Origin: Halanaerobiaceae bacterium ANBcell28
GTDB lineage: Bacteria; Bacillota; Halanaerobiia; Halanaerobiales; DTU029
Length of the DNA stretch: 64,000 nucleotides
Assembly: GCA_037623315.1 (NCBI GenBank)
Contig: JBBJJH010000007.1
Span: 1 to 64,000 of the forward strand
Direction: 5' to 3'
Made by a program: the position numbers and the translations under genes. The stretch's first letter is position 1. Every line of letters starts with the position of its first letter. Positions 55,863 to 64,000 of this stretch are shown here, piece after piece. The notes beneath the pieces were generated by a model. The model saw nothing but the letters and a program-made list of their open reading frames with translations, was not told the DNA's origin and ran no database searches.

Positions 55863-56657
55863 ATGTTAAATAAAAATTCTAATAATCAATCTATAAACTT
55901 CCAGAATAAAATAAATAAAACTCTAGAGATATATCATCTTTTTCATAGTGGAGTCGCTGTAATTTCTAATAAGACCTTATTGGTATTTGATTATTATAAT
56001 GATGAGCCAAGAGGTGTAAAAAGAACTTTAAGTAATGGTGTTATAAGTAAAAGTGATTTAATAGCATTTGATAAAGTATATGTTTTTGTTAGTCATAGTC
56101 ATAGTGATCACTATAATTCGATTATATTTGATTGGATTAACTTAAATAAAAATATTAAATATATTTTAAGTGATGATATTACAATTACGGATAATAAAAT
56201 TGATAATATTGAAGAATATGTTTATTTTGTAAAGAAAGACTCTTCTTTAAATATAGATGATTTAGAAATAGAAACTTTTGGCTCAACTGACTTAGGGGTT
56301 TCTTTCTTAGTTAATATTAATAATAGAAGGATTTTTCATTCTGGTGACTTAAACTGTTGGTATTGGAAAAGTTTTTCTAAAGATAAACAAATAAAAGAAG
56401 AAAAAGATTATCAAAGAGAAGTTAATAAACTACTGGGAAAAGAAATAGATATTGCTTTTGTTCCTGTTGATCCTAGATTAGAAGAATATTATTATAAAGC
56501 TGGGGAATATTTTATCAAAAAAATAAGACCTTCTTTATTTGTGCCGATACATTTTACTAATAATTATGAAATATGCAATGTGTTTGCAGAGAAAGTAAAA
56601 ATAAAAGAAGTAGAAATTTGCCTCATAAATAAACGAGGTGAAAAAATTTTATATTAG
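55863..56657 (+). CDS. metallo-beta-lactamase-fold hydrolase
   Basis: 264 aa from ATG 55863 after GGAGG. The metal motif HSHSDH starts at His78 (VSHSHSDHYNS); FHSGDLNCW and VPIHF are later ligands. It resembles UlaG-like or RNase Z-like stand-alone enzymes. The substrate is unknown. Confidence 0.8.
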   Translation: MLNKNSNNQSINFQNKINKTLEIYHLFHSGVAVISNKTLLVFDYYNDEPRGVKRTLSNGVISKSDLIAFDKVYVFVSHSHSDHYNSIIFDWINLNKNIKYILSDDITITDNKIDNIEEYVYFVKKDSSLNIDDLEIETFGSTDLGVSFLVNINNRRIFHSGDLNCWYWKSFSKDKQIKEEKDYQREVNKLLGKEIDIAFVPVDPRLEEYYYKAGEYFIKKIRPSLFVPIHFTNNYEICNVFAEKVKIKEVEICLINKRGEKILY

Positions 56658-56748
56658 ATTATGATTATGATTTATAGTTTTTTACGTTTATCAGATTGAG
56701 AGTGCTTTATGGATTATGAAAAAATTTAAAATATTAAGGAGTGATTTG

Positions 56749-56976
56749 ATGAGTGATTTAAAAAGAGTAATATCATTATCTAATCAAATTGAAGCGCATT
56801 TTATGGAAGAAATCTTAAATGACAGAGATATACCATTTATTATAGAATCTCACCATAGTTTAGCGTTTGATGGTATATTTCAAGTTGAAGAATGGGGATT
56901 TATAAAAGCTGAAACGAAATATCATCAGGAAATAAAGGAAATATATCAAGAAATCTTAGATAACCTTGATAATTAG
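56749..56976 (+). CDS. DUF2007-like small protein
   Basis: 75 aa from ATG 56749, preceded by AAGGAGTG; the ATG at 56716 lies upstream of that site. The pattern VISLSNQIEAHFMEEILNDRDIPFII fits the putative signal-transducing DUF2007 fold (a GlnB-like small domain). Function unknown. Confidence 0.6.
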   Translation: MSDLKRVISLSNQIEAHFMEEILNDRDIPFIIESHHSLAFDGIFQVEEWGFIKAETKYHQEIKEIYQEILDNLDN

Positions 56977-57006
56977 TAATTTTTTCAAATTTGTTTTCAA
57001 AAACAC

Positions 57007-57035
57007 TTGACAATTAATTATTTTTACGTTATTAT
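57007..57035 (+). promoter_or_regulatory. promoter of the trp operon
   Basis: TTGACA (57007-57012), 17-nt spacer, TATTAT (57030-57035). The predicted start near 57042 puts the TRAP-like site at the very 5' end of the message. Confidence 0.65.
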
Positions 57036-57050
57036 AAATAAAATGATATA

Positions 57051-57105
57051 TAGTTGAGCCGAGGTTAGATGAGTTGAGAGATAGTTTAGAGTTAGCTGAG
57101 ATGAG
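57051..57105 (+). promoter_or_regulatory. TRAP-type binding site: eleven (G/U)AG triplets
   Basis: Triplets begin at 57051, 57056, 57061, 57066, 57071, 57076, 57082, 57087, 57093, 57098 and 57103 (TAG, GAG, GAG, TAG, GAG, GAG, TAG, TAG, TAG, GAG, GAG). Spacers are 2 nt, except two of 3 nt. Eleven repeats with 2-3 nt spacing is the signature of the site bound by the 11-mer TRAP (MtrB) protein, which in Bacillus lowers trp transcription when tryptophan is abundant. No mtrB gene is in this window. Confidence 0.85.
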
Positions 57106-57351
57106 AAGTGTCTATTAAACCAGACTTATTTTTATAATAACTTTTATTTTATAATTCTATAGTCTTAAATCTTCAAAAATTATAAAATAAGTTAATAGAC
57201 AAAATAAAATCTATTATCATTGATTTTATTATATTTAAAATTTTATTTTTAAATATACTTATAATACAAATACTCTACCTAAAAATATATCTATTTTATA
57301 TTTTTGGGCTTATTATTTATCTCTAAAACTCAAAATTAAATCTTTTTTATA

Positions 57352-57388
57352 AAACCAGGCTTATGGATTATGGCCTGGTTTTTCTTTT
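57352..57388 (+). terminator. leader terminator of the trp operon
   Basis: Stem AAACCAGGC (57352-57360) with GCCTGGTTT (57373-57381), then a T-rich tract. Its 5' arm AACCAGGCTT can instead pair with AGCCGAGGTT (57057-57066) inside the TRAP site, giving an antiterminator with 8 bp and a small internal loop. Between the two lie about 245 nt of AT-rich sequence with no gene; 57117-57127 contains a near copy of the terminator arm (AAACCAGAC). Confidence 0.8.
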
Positions 57389-57448
57389 ACTATCTAAAAA
57401 ATTTGTGAGTTAATTATTTATAAAAATATACTTAGGAGGTAATTAATT

Positions 57449-58474
57449 ATGTTTAAAGAGTATTTTACAAAAGTAATTAGTGGTATGGATTTATCTAAAA
57501 AAGAAATGGAAGAAGTCATGAGATCTATTATGGAGGGTAAATTAAGTGAATCACAAATTTCAGGCTTTTTAGTTGCTTTAAGATTAAAAGGTGAAACTAT
57601 CGATGAGATAACTGCTGCTGCTAAGGTGATGAGAGAAAAAGCCATATCAATTACTACAAATAAAGAATTATCTATTGATACATGTGGTACTGGTGGAGAT
57701 GGTAGTGGTACTTTTAATATCTCAACAACAGTCGCACTAGTTCTTGCTGCTGCTGGTTTAACTGTAGCCAAACATGGGAATCGTTCAGTTTCTAGTAAAA
57801 GTGGTAGTGCTGATGTTCTTGAAGCACTTGGTGTTAATTTAGCATTGTCTCCTCAAGAAGTTGAAACTTGTATTGATAAATTAGGTATTGGATTTCTTTT
57901 TGCCCCTAATCATCATAAAGCTATGAAATACGCTATTAAACCAAGGAGAGACTTAGGAATTAGGACTATTTTTAATGTTTTAGGACCTTTGACAAATCCA
58001 GCATCTGTTAATTATCAAATATTAGGTGTTTTTGACCCTAAATTAGTTAAACCGCTGGCTTATGTTTTAAAGAACTTGGGACTTAAAAGCGCTATGGTTG
58101 TAAATGGGGATGGTAAAATAGATGAATTTACTCTTACTGGTATTAATAAAATAGCTTATTTGCATGATGGAATGGTTGAAGAACTAACTCTGATGCCAGA
58201 AGATGTAGGTATAAATCAAGTAGATATTTCTAGTTTACAAGGTGGAAGTCCTATTGATAATAAAGATATTATACTAAATATTTTAAAAGGTAAGAAAGGA
58301 CCAAAAAGAGATGTAGTATTACTAAATACAGCTGCAGCATTCATTGTTAGTAATTTAGCAAAAAGCTGGAGAGAAGGTATTAGTTTAGCAGAAGAGATAA
58401 TTGATAGTGGAAAGGCTCTCGCAAAGTTAGAGCAATTAATCGAGTACAGTAATTCCCAGGAGGTGTCTGCGTGA
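57449..58474 (+). CDS. trpD: anthranilate phosphoribosyltransferase
   Basis: 341 aa. It transfers phosphoribose to anthranilate. PRPP/anthranilate motifs: DTCGTGGDGSGTFNIST, KHGNRSVSSKSGSADVLEALG, KPRRDLGIRTIFNVLGPLTNP. AGGAGG precedes the ATG. It is the first gene after the leader; trpE and trpG are not here, so anthranilate synthase is encoded elsewhere. It overlaps trpC by 4 nt. Confidence 0.97.
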   Translation: MFKEYFTKVISGMDLSKKEMEEVMRSIMEGKLSESQISGFLVALRLKGETIDEITAAAKVMREKAISITTNKELSIDTCGTGGDGSGTFNISTTVALVLAAAGLTVAKHGNRSVSSKSGSADVLEALGVNLALSPQEVETCIDKLGIGFLFAPNHHKAMKYAIKPRRDLGIRTIFNVLGPLTNPASVNYQILGVFDPKLVKPLAYVLKNLGLKSAMVVNGDGKIDEFTLTGINKIAYLHDGMVEELTLMPEDVGINQVDISSLQGGSPIDNKDIILNILKGKKGPKRDVVLLNTAAAFIVSNLAKSWREGISLAEEIIDSGKALAKLEQLIEYSNSQEVSA

Positions 58475-59244
58475 TAGAAACTTATGAATCTCAAAAACAG
58501 CCATCGATATTAGAGAAAATAGTAAATGTAAAAAAGGAAGAAGTGAAAGACTTAAAAAAAGAAGGTATTTCTTTTGCAAATCAATTAAAAAAAAGTAAGA
58601 TAAGCTTAATTGCTGAAATCAAAAAGGCCTCTCCTAGCAAAGGACTTATTTGCAAAGACTTTAATCCTGAACGACAATTGAGTGAATATATAGAAGGTGG
58701 AGCATCGGCCATCTCAATTCTAACTGATGAAAGTTTTTTTCAAGGTCACATCGAAATTCTACAAAACTTACGAGCAAAAACAAAACTACCAATTTTAAGA
58801 AAGGACTTTATAATTGATAGTATTCAAGTATATGAAAGTTTCTTTAGTGGTGCTGATGTTATTTTACTAATAGCCAGTATTTTAGAAGAAAATGATTTAA
58901 AATCACTTATAAATCTATGTAATTCATTAGGTCTTGAAGCTTTGGTAGAAGTTCATAATATAGAAGATTTGAATAAAGCAATAAATGCAAAAGCAAAAAT
59001 ATTAGGTATTAATAATCGTAATTTACACAACTTTACTGTAGATTTAAATAATACAGCAAAAATATTAGAAGAATTAGATAGCTTAAATCTAAGAGAAGAG
59101 TATTTAATTATTGCAGAAAGTGGAATTAAAAATAGAAAAGATATAGAAAAACTTGAAAACTGGGGAGTTAATGGTGTATTGATTGGAGAAAGCTTAATGA
59201 AAGCAGAAAATCCTCGGGAAAAGATTAAAGACCTTTTCACGTAA
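58471..59244 (+). CDS. trpC: indole-3-glycerol phosphate synthase
   Basis: 257 aa starting at GTG 58471, overlapping the trpD TGA (GTGA), with AGGAGG just upstream. TIM barrel with SLIAEIKKASPSKGLI (catalytic Lys), LPILRKDFIID, LGINNRNLHNFTVD and IAESGI. It converts CdRP to indole-3-glycerol phosphate. Confidence 0.96.
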   Translation: MIETYESQKQPSILEKIVNVKKEEVKDLKKEGISFANQLKKSKISLIAEIKKASPSKGLICKDFNPERQLSEYIEGGASAISILTDESFFQGHIEILQNLRAKTKLPILRKDFIIDSIQVYESFFSGADVILLIASILEENDLKSLINLCNSLGLEALVEVHNIEDLNKAINAKAKILGINNRNLHNFTVDLNNTAKILEELDSLNLREEYLIIAESGIKNRKDIEKLENWGVNGVLIGESLMKAENPREKIKDLFT

Positions 59245-59307
59245 TGGATACAAAAAACTCTATTTCACATGGTAAATCTAGAAATGCAATTAAAAGGGAG
59301 AAATATT

Positions 59308-59937
59308 ATGCATATAAAAATTTGTGGTTTAACTAGAAAGGAAGATGTAGACTTTTGCAGTCACTTAGGAATAAATGCTTTAGGATTTATTCTGGCAGAT
59401 AGTCCTCGCTCTATAGAAATTGAAAGAGTAGCAGAAATCACCAGAGGAATTACTCCGCTTATTACTAAGGTAGCAGTAGTTATGAACCCTAGTAAAGAAT
59501 TATTAGAGAGAGTAGTTAATAGTGGTATTTTTGAATGCATTCAATTTCATGGAGAAGAAGATCCAGAGCTAATTTCTAATAATCCTTTAAAAAGTATCAA
59601 AGCAATTAGTATAGATATTGAAAACAATACTGGTCTGGAAAAAATAAATAAATATAAAGATGTAGATTGTTTTCTTTTTGATAGTAAAATAGGTAAAAAT
59701 AGAGGCGGTATTGGATCTAGCTTTAACTGGGATATTTTAAATAATATTGAAGTAAGTAAACCATATATTTTGGCAGGAGGTTTAGGACCTGATAATATTT
59801 ACGAAGCATTGTCTAAGCATAATTTTCATGGAATTGATTTAAATAGTAAATTAGAAATAAAAGCAGGTATTAAAGATCATAACTTAATCAAAGAAAGTGT
59901 AAGAATTATAAGGGATTTTCAATTATGTCAATTTTAG
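59308..59937 (+). CDS. trpF: phosphoribosylanthranilate isomerase
   Basis: 209 aa from ATG 59308 (MHIKICGLTRKEDV, catalytic Cys), preceded by AAAGGGAG; the ATG at 59269 would add 13 non-conserved residues. Other marks: VAVVMNPSKELL, IQFHGEEDPEL and ILAGGLGPDNI. It lies between trpC and trpB as expected. Confidence 0.94.
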   Translation: MHIKICGLTRKEDVDFCSHLGINALGFILADSPRSIEIERVAEITRGITPLITKVAVVMNPSKELLERVVNSGIFECIQFHGEEDPELISNNPLKSIKAISIDIENNTGLEKINKYKDVDCFLFDSKIGKNRGGIGSSFNWDILNNIEVSKPYILAGGLGPDNIYEALSKHNFHGIDLNSKLEIKAGIKDHNLIKESVRIIRDFQLCQF

Positions 59938-59966
59938 TTCTTAATAATTAAAGAGGAGGATATATT

Positions 59967-61163
59967 ATGGAAACGCAAGTCGCAAAGAAAAAAGGTTATT
60001 TTGGTGAGTTTGGAGGAAGTTTCGTTCCTGAAACACTAATTCCAGCACTTGATGAATTGGAAAGAGTCTATATTAATTTAAAGGACGATGAAAATTTTAA
60101 AAAGGAATTATATAAATTACTAAAAGATTATAGTGGTAGACCTACCCCCCTGTATTATGCTAAAAAACTTAGCGAATATATTGGTGGAGCTAAAATCTAT
60201 CTAAAAAGAGAAGATTTAAATCATACTGGTGCTCATAAAATAAACAATACTTTAGGTCAAATCTTATTGGCTGTCAAAATGGGCAAGAAAAGGATTATTG
60301 CGGAAACAGGTGCTGGTCAACATGGAGTTGCTACTGCTACAGCTGCTGCTAAGTTTGGGCTGAAATGCTGTATTTATATGGGTAGTAAAGATATAGAAAG
60401 ACAATCTTTGAATGTTTATAAAATGAAGTTATTAGGTGCTGAAGTAAGAGCTGTTCATTCTGGTACTAAGACTTTAAAAGATGCTACAAATGAGGCTATC
60501 AGGGATTGGGTAAAAAATGTTGAGAACACACATTATATTATTGGATCTGTAGTTGGTCCTCATCCATATCCAACTATAGTTCGAGATTTCCAACGTATAA
60601 TTGGTGATGAATTAAAAGAACAATTTTATGAAGAAGAAAAATCTTTGCCAAATTATATAATAGCTTGTGTTGGTGGCGGTAGTAATGCAATGGGAGTTTT
60701 TTATCCTTTTGTAAATTCTGATTATGTGAATTTAATAGGTGTAGAAGCTGCTGGTGAAGGGATAAATTCAAAAAAACATGCCGCTACTATAAGTAAAGGC
60801 AAAGTGGGAGTATTGCATGGTAGTAAATCTTATCTACTTCAAGATAATGATGGTCAGATACTACCTGCACATTCTATATCAGCTGGTTTAGACTATCCTG
60901 GTATAGGTCCGGAACACAGTTTTTTAAATGATTCGAAAAGAGTTGATTATCAGGCTGTCACAGATAATGAAACAATCAAAGCATTTAAACTCCTATCTAC
61001 ATTAGAAGGAATAATTCCAGCTTTAGAAAGTTCACACGCTCTGGCTTTTGCCATAAAATTTGTGCCGATGCTAGAAAAAGACCAAATTGTAGTTATTAAT
61101 CTTTCTGGTCGTGGCGATAAAGATATAAATACAGTATCAAATTATCTTGGGGGTGATTTATAA
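59967..61163 (+). CDS. trpB: tryptophan synthase beta chain
   Basis: 398 aa, TrpB1 type. It condenses indole with serine using [18 protein letters not shown] carries the PLP Lys, and [29 protein letters not shown] and [14 protein letters not shown] are intact. GAGGAGG precedes the ATG. The stop overlaps the trpA start by one base. Confidence 0.97.
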   Translation: METQVAKKKGYFGEFGGSFVPETLIPALDELERVYINLKDDENFKKELYKLLKDYSGRPTPLYYAKKLSEYIGGAKIYLKREDLNHTGAHKINNTLGQILLAVKMGKKRIIAETGAGQHGVATATAAAKFGLKCCIYMGSKDIERQSLNVYKMKLLGAEVRAVHSGTKTLKDATNEAIRDWVKNVENTHYIIGSVVGPHPYPTIVRDFQRIIGDELKEQFYEEEKSLPNYIIACVGGGSNAMGVFYPFVNSDYVNLIGVEAAGEGINSKKHAATISKGKVGVLHGSKSYLLQDNDGQILPAHSISAGLDYPGIGPEHSFLNDSKRVDYQAVTDNETIKAFKLLSTLEGIIPALESSHALAFAIKFVPMLEKDQIVVINLSGRGDKDINTVSNYLGGDL

Positions 61164-61972
61164 TGAGTAATATAGCATTTAAAACAAAAGATAAAAAAAC
61201 AAATCAATTTAAAGATATATTTAAGAAAAAAGCATTAATGCCCTATATCACAGCAGGTGATCCAGATTTAAATACAACAAAGGAGATTATCTTAACTTTA
61301 GATAAGAGTGGTGCTGATATTATTGAACTTGGTATTCCTTTCTCTGACCCGCTAGCAGATGGACCAATTATACAGGCAGCAGCTTTACGATCACTAGATG
61401 CTGGTACTTCTTTAGCAAAAATCTTCGAAATGTTAGTAAGTATAAAAGATCAGGTGAATTGTCCATATTTATTAATGGGCTATTATAATCCTATTTTAAA
61501 TTATGGAAAAGAGAAATTTATAAGAGATGCGAAAGAAGCAGGGGTATCTGGTGTTATAATTCCAGATTTACCTTATGATCAGGATATAGAATTTTATAAT
61601 TGTCTCTTAGATAATAATATTTTTCCAATTTTAATGCTTACTCCTGTTACTACTGAAGAAAGAATAAAAAAAATAGTTGAATTAAGTCATGGCTTTATCT
61701 ATTGTGTATCTTTATTAGGTACTACAGGTACAGATAGTTCTGCACTTGTGGATGTTGGAAAGTATTTAAATAAAATACGTAAATACACCAATATACCTCT
61801 CGCATTAGGTTTTGGAATAGATGGACCAGAAAAAGTTAAAGAAATAATTAATGAAAGTGACGGAATTATTATCGGCAGTGCTTTAGTTAAAATAATAGAA
61901 AAGTATGGAAAAAGCAAGGATTTATTATATTCTATTGAAGCCTTTATTAGAGAAATAAAAACAGTAATGTAG
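61163..61972 (+). CDS. trpA: tryptophan synthase alpha chain
   Basis: 269 aa. It cleaves indole-3-glycerol phosphate and channels indole to TrpB. Catalytic residues are in IELGIPFSDPLADGPIIQAA (Glu and Asp), with LGTTGTD and LGFGIDGPEKV phosphate sites. It starts inside the trpB stop codon. It is the last gene of trpDCFBA; no terminator is seen right after it. Confidence 0.96.
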   Translation: MSNIAFKTKDKKTNQFKDIFKKKALMPYITAGDPDLNTTKEIILTLDKSGADIIELGIPFSDPLADGPIIQAAALRSLDAGTSLAKIFEMLVSIKDQVNCPYLLMGYYNPILNYGKEKFIRDAKEAGVSGVIIPDLPYDQDIEFYNCLLDNNIFPILMLTPVTTEERIKKIVELSHGFIYCVSLLGTTGTDSSALVDVGKYLNKIRKYTNIPLALGFGIDGPEKVKEIINESDGIIIGSALVKIIEKYGKSKDLLYSIEAFIREIKTVM

Positions 61973-61984
61973 TGAATAAATACC

Positions 61985-62013
61985 TTGACAAATTATCAAA
62001 TATTATATATACT
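61985..62013 (+). promoter_or_regulatory. promoter of the ilv T-box leader
   Basis: TTGACA (61985-61990), 17-nt spacer, TATACT (62008-62013), only 13 nt after trpA. Confidence 0.7.
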
Positions 62014-62044
62014 AATTAAAATAATAAAATATATTTAAAAGTTA

Positions 62045-62320
62045 TGATGGAGAGGGGAATTATCTGAATGGATTACAGAGAATCGGAGAAAGCTGAGAAC
62101 CGATATCCTGGAAAATATTTTCTGTAGCTCTTGAACTGTAAAGCTGAAAGGACTGAATTCTTACTAGGTTTTACCGGTATCCTGATTTTCAGGAAAAAAG
62201 CATCCGTTATCATATGCTGAAGTATAAAATATAGTTATAAACTTGTATGGAGAAGGAAACTATATTGAGTACTTAATAAGGTTACTAGTAAAATAGTAAC
62301 AAATATGGGTGGTACCACGT
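62045..62320 (+). promoter_or_regulatory. T-box riboswitch, candidate leucine specifier
   Basis: Stem I contains AGAGAATCGG, the distal ATCGG/CCGAT helix and TTACAGA/TCTGTAG. The specifier loop after it reads GCTCTTGAAC, so the codon is probably CUC (Leu) at 62128-62130. The T-box proper is TGGGTGGTACCACG (62306-62319). Uncharged tRNA-Leu would favour antitermination and ilvB expression. The T-box is certain; the specifier was read by eye. Confidence 0.88.
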
Positions 62321-62328
62321 GAGACAAT

Positions 62329-62384
62329 ATCTCTCGTCCTAATTAATAGAACTTATCTGTTAATTAAGATGAGAGATTTTTTAT
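62329..62384 (+). terminator. T-box terminator
   Basis: ATCTCTC (62329-62335) pairs with GAGAGAT (62371-62377), with inner TAATTAA/TTAATTA pairing, then TTTTTT. Confidence 0.88.
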
Positions 62385-62621
62385 TTTATTTTGATAAGTA
62401 TTATTAATACTGTATAATTGATTGTTTCCTGACAAAAACCCCGCTACGAATTTAGTGTCAGCCAATTATGGGATGTTTTTAACTCCCTTTGGTCAAACAG
62501 AAAAACATCCTTTATCATAATTGTCTTTACTAAATTCTGCTTCGTTTTAATAGTCAGAAAATCAATTCAATTATACAATCAGCAAATCATGAAAGAATTT
62601 AAAAAACTTATCAAAATAAAA
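62384..62621 (+). repeat. 238-bp imperfect inverted repeat, MITE-like
   Basis: Ends are a perfect 16-bp inverted pair, TTTTATTTTGATAAGT (62384-62399) and ACTTATCAAAATAAAA (62606-62621). Inner arms also match: TGTATAATTGA (62411-62421) with TCAATTATACA (62567-62577), GAATTTAGT with ACTAAATTC, CAATTATG with CATAATTG, and GGATGTTTTT with AAAAACATCC near the centre. The whole element could fold into one long hairpin. No coding capacity. It could be a non-autonomous mobile element or a stabilising RNA structure between the T-box and ilvB. Confidence 0.7.
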
Positions 62622-62678
62622 CTTGATAAAATCTTTAGAAATAATATAAGGATAATAAATAAGAGGAGAGTGAATAAA

Positions 62679-64000
62679 GTGAAAAAAATGACTGGAGCGA
62701 AGATTTTTGTAGAGTCACTTTATCGTGAGAAGGTAGAAGTAATTTTTGCATATCCTGGAGCAAAGGTAATTACAATTTATGATGAGTTGTTTAAATCAAA
62801 TTTTAATCATATTTTGCCTCATCATGAACAAGGGGGTATCCATGCTGCTGAGGGTTATGCCAAAGCAACTGGTAAAGTTGGGGTTTGTATGACTACATCT
62901 GGACCAGGTGCTACGAATTTGATAACCGGGCTGGCTGATGCATATATGGATTCAGTACCAATAGTAGCATTTACAGGGCAGGTACCAAGAAATTTGATTG
63001 GTACTGATTCTTTTCAGGAGGCAGATATCAAAGGCATATCAACTCCAATTACCAAGCATAATTATTTAGTAGAAGACATTAAGGATCTAACAAGAATTAT
63101 AAAAGAAGCTTTTTTTATTGCAAGAACAGGTAGACCTGGACCGGTTTTAGTTGATATTCCAGCTGATATCTTAAATGAAGAGATCGAATTTGAATATCCA
63201 GAAACTATTTCTTTTTCTGGATATCATCCTAATAATGATATTGAAGAAGAACAGATTAAGAGTGCAGCTGAACTTATAAATAATGCTAAAAAACCTGTTA
63301 TTTACGCTGGTGGAGGTTGTATTATTTCTGGTGCAAGTGATGAAGTGAGAGCTTTGGCCAAAAAAGCTTCTATACCAGTTACTACTACATTAATGGGTAT
63401 TGGAACTTTTAATGAGAATCATAACTTAAGTTTAGGTATGCTTGGTATGCACGGAACAACAGAAGCAAATCTTGCTATTACAAATTCAGATTTAATCATA
63501 GCTCTTGGAGCCCGTTTTGATGATCGTGTAACCGGTAAGATAGATAAATTTGCACCCAATGCGGATATAATTCATGTTGATATTGATTCAGCAGAACTAG
63601 AAAAGCTACTAGCTGTAAATATAGCTATACGTGCTGATGTTAAAGATACTTTAAAGGAGATTCTTCCACTTGTGGATAATCAATCTAACGAGAGCTGGCT
63701 AGAAGAAATCGAATCATGGAAACATCTAGATAAGAAGTACAAGAACAATACTGGTAAAACAGGAAAGTTAGTACCACATTCTATTATTGAAGAACTATAT
63801 AATCAAACAAATGGAGATGCTTTAATTACAACAGAAGTTGGTCAACATCAAATGTGGGCAGCTAAATTCTATAAATATAGTAAGGCTCGTAGCTTCATTT
63901 CTTCTGGTGGATTAGGAACAATGGGCTTTGGTTTTCCCGCCGCAATTGGAGCTAAAATAGGAAAACCAAATGAAAAGGTAATATGTATAGCTGGTGATGG
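62679..64000 (+). CDS. ilvB: acetolactate synthase large subunit (partial, runs off window)
   Basis: 440 codons visible from GTG 62679, 8 nt after AGAGGAGAG. TPP-enzyme: Glu of HHEQGGIHAAEGYAKATGKVG activates the cofactor, MTTSGPGATNLITGLADAY, PVVAFTGQ-like PIVAFTGQVPR, ALGARFDDRVTGK and GLGTMGFGFPAAIGAK. It catalyses the first common step to Val, Leu and Ile. The TPP/Mg domain is cut at the window edge. Control by a leucine-type T-box fits this pathway. Confidence 0.95.
   Translation, partial: MKKMTGAKIFVESLYREKVEVIFAYPGAKVITIYDELFKSNFNHILPHHEQGGIHAAEGYAKATGKVGVCMTTSGPGATNLITGLADAYMDSVPIVAFTGQVPRNLIGTDSFQEADIKGISTPITKHNYLVEDIKDLTRIIKEAFFIARTGRPGPVLVDIPADILNEEIEFEYPETISFSGYHPNNDIEEEQIKSAAELINNAKKPVIYAGGGCIISGASDEVRALAKKASIPVTTTLMGIGTFNENHNLSLGMLGMHGTTEANLAITNSDLIIALGARFDDRVTGKIDKFAPNADIIHVDIDSAELEKLLAVNIAIRADVKDTLKEILPLVDNQSNESWLEEIESWKHLDKKYKNNTGKTGKLVPHSIIEELYNQTNGDALITTEVGQHQMWAAKFYKYSKARSFISSGGLGTMGFGFPAAIGAKIGKPNEKVICIAGD

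Noticed and set aside
1-64000. CRISPR array, rRNA, tRNA, intact IS or prophage
   Set aside because: No regularly spaced repeats, no transposase or integrase, and no tRNA or rRNA sequence were seen on either strand.

Overview
The window is AT-rich chromosomal DNA from a low-GC anaerobic Firmicute, most likely a member of Halanaerobiales (Halocella/Halanaerobium-like). This is inferred from four things. The core genes are Firmicute-type: ylxM-ffh-rpsP-khpA-rimM-trmD-rplS-rbgA-rnhB. Control is by riboswitches, a T-box and attenuators. A small predicted outer-membrane beta-barrel protein suggests a diderm envelope. A cluster of four secreted GH9 proteins carries dockerins. The genus is not proven by the sequence. 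The standard genetic code is used.

Layout. 0.1-3 kb: a small ORF coupled to a secreted ankyrin-repeat protein, then a decayed gene with a glycine-rich tail. 3-9.6 kb: SRP, ribosome and RNA-modification genes with their own promoters. 9.6-10.5 kb: a preQ1 riboswitch in front of a truncated queT, then a beta-barrel protein. 10.5-13.2 kb: a PyrR-like attenuator leader, pyrF-pyrE, and a convergent short pyruvate kinase. 13.5-16.6 kb: a small membrane protein and tldD-tldE. 16.6-27.2 kb: a tandem guanine-PRPP riboswitch and the purine operon purD-K-E-B-C-F-M-N-H (no purS/Q/L here). 27.4-42.8 kb: mixed accessory genes (DUF3231, MscS, Lon-like protease, YraN, shikimate kinase, DUF1576, rhodanese, methyltransferase, HAD, HD) interspersed with many broken genes (GNAT, trpS remnant, HAD, phospholipase remnant, phosphatase, alpha/beta hydrolase).

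43.2-54.1 kb: four tandem CBM4-like/Ig/GH9/dockerin proteins. The two middle ones are near-identical. The two outer ones have lost catalytic residues and are predicted to be non-catalytic. 54.2-57 kb: comM, a metallo-hydrolase and a small DUF2007-like protein. 57-62 kb: trpDCFBA behind a leader that has exactly eleven (G/U)AG triplets spaced by 2-3 nt, the signature of a TRAP-binding site, and a downstream terminator. 62-64 kb: a T-box leader (candidate Leu specifier CUC), a 238-bp imperfect inverted repeat, and the start of ilvB, which runs off the window.

The biosynthetic operons show five different RNA control modes: preQ1 translational riboswitch, PyrR-like attenuation, guanine/PRPP tandem riboswitch, TRAP-like attenuation and T-box.
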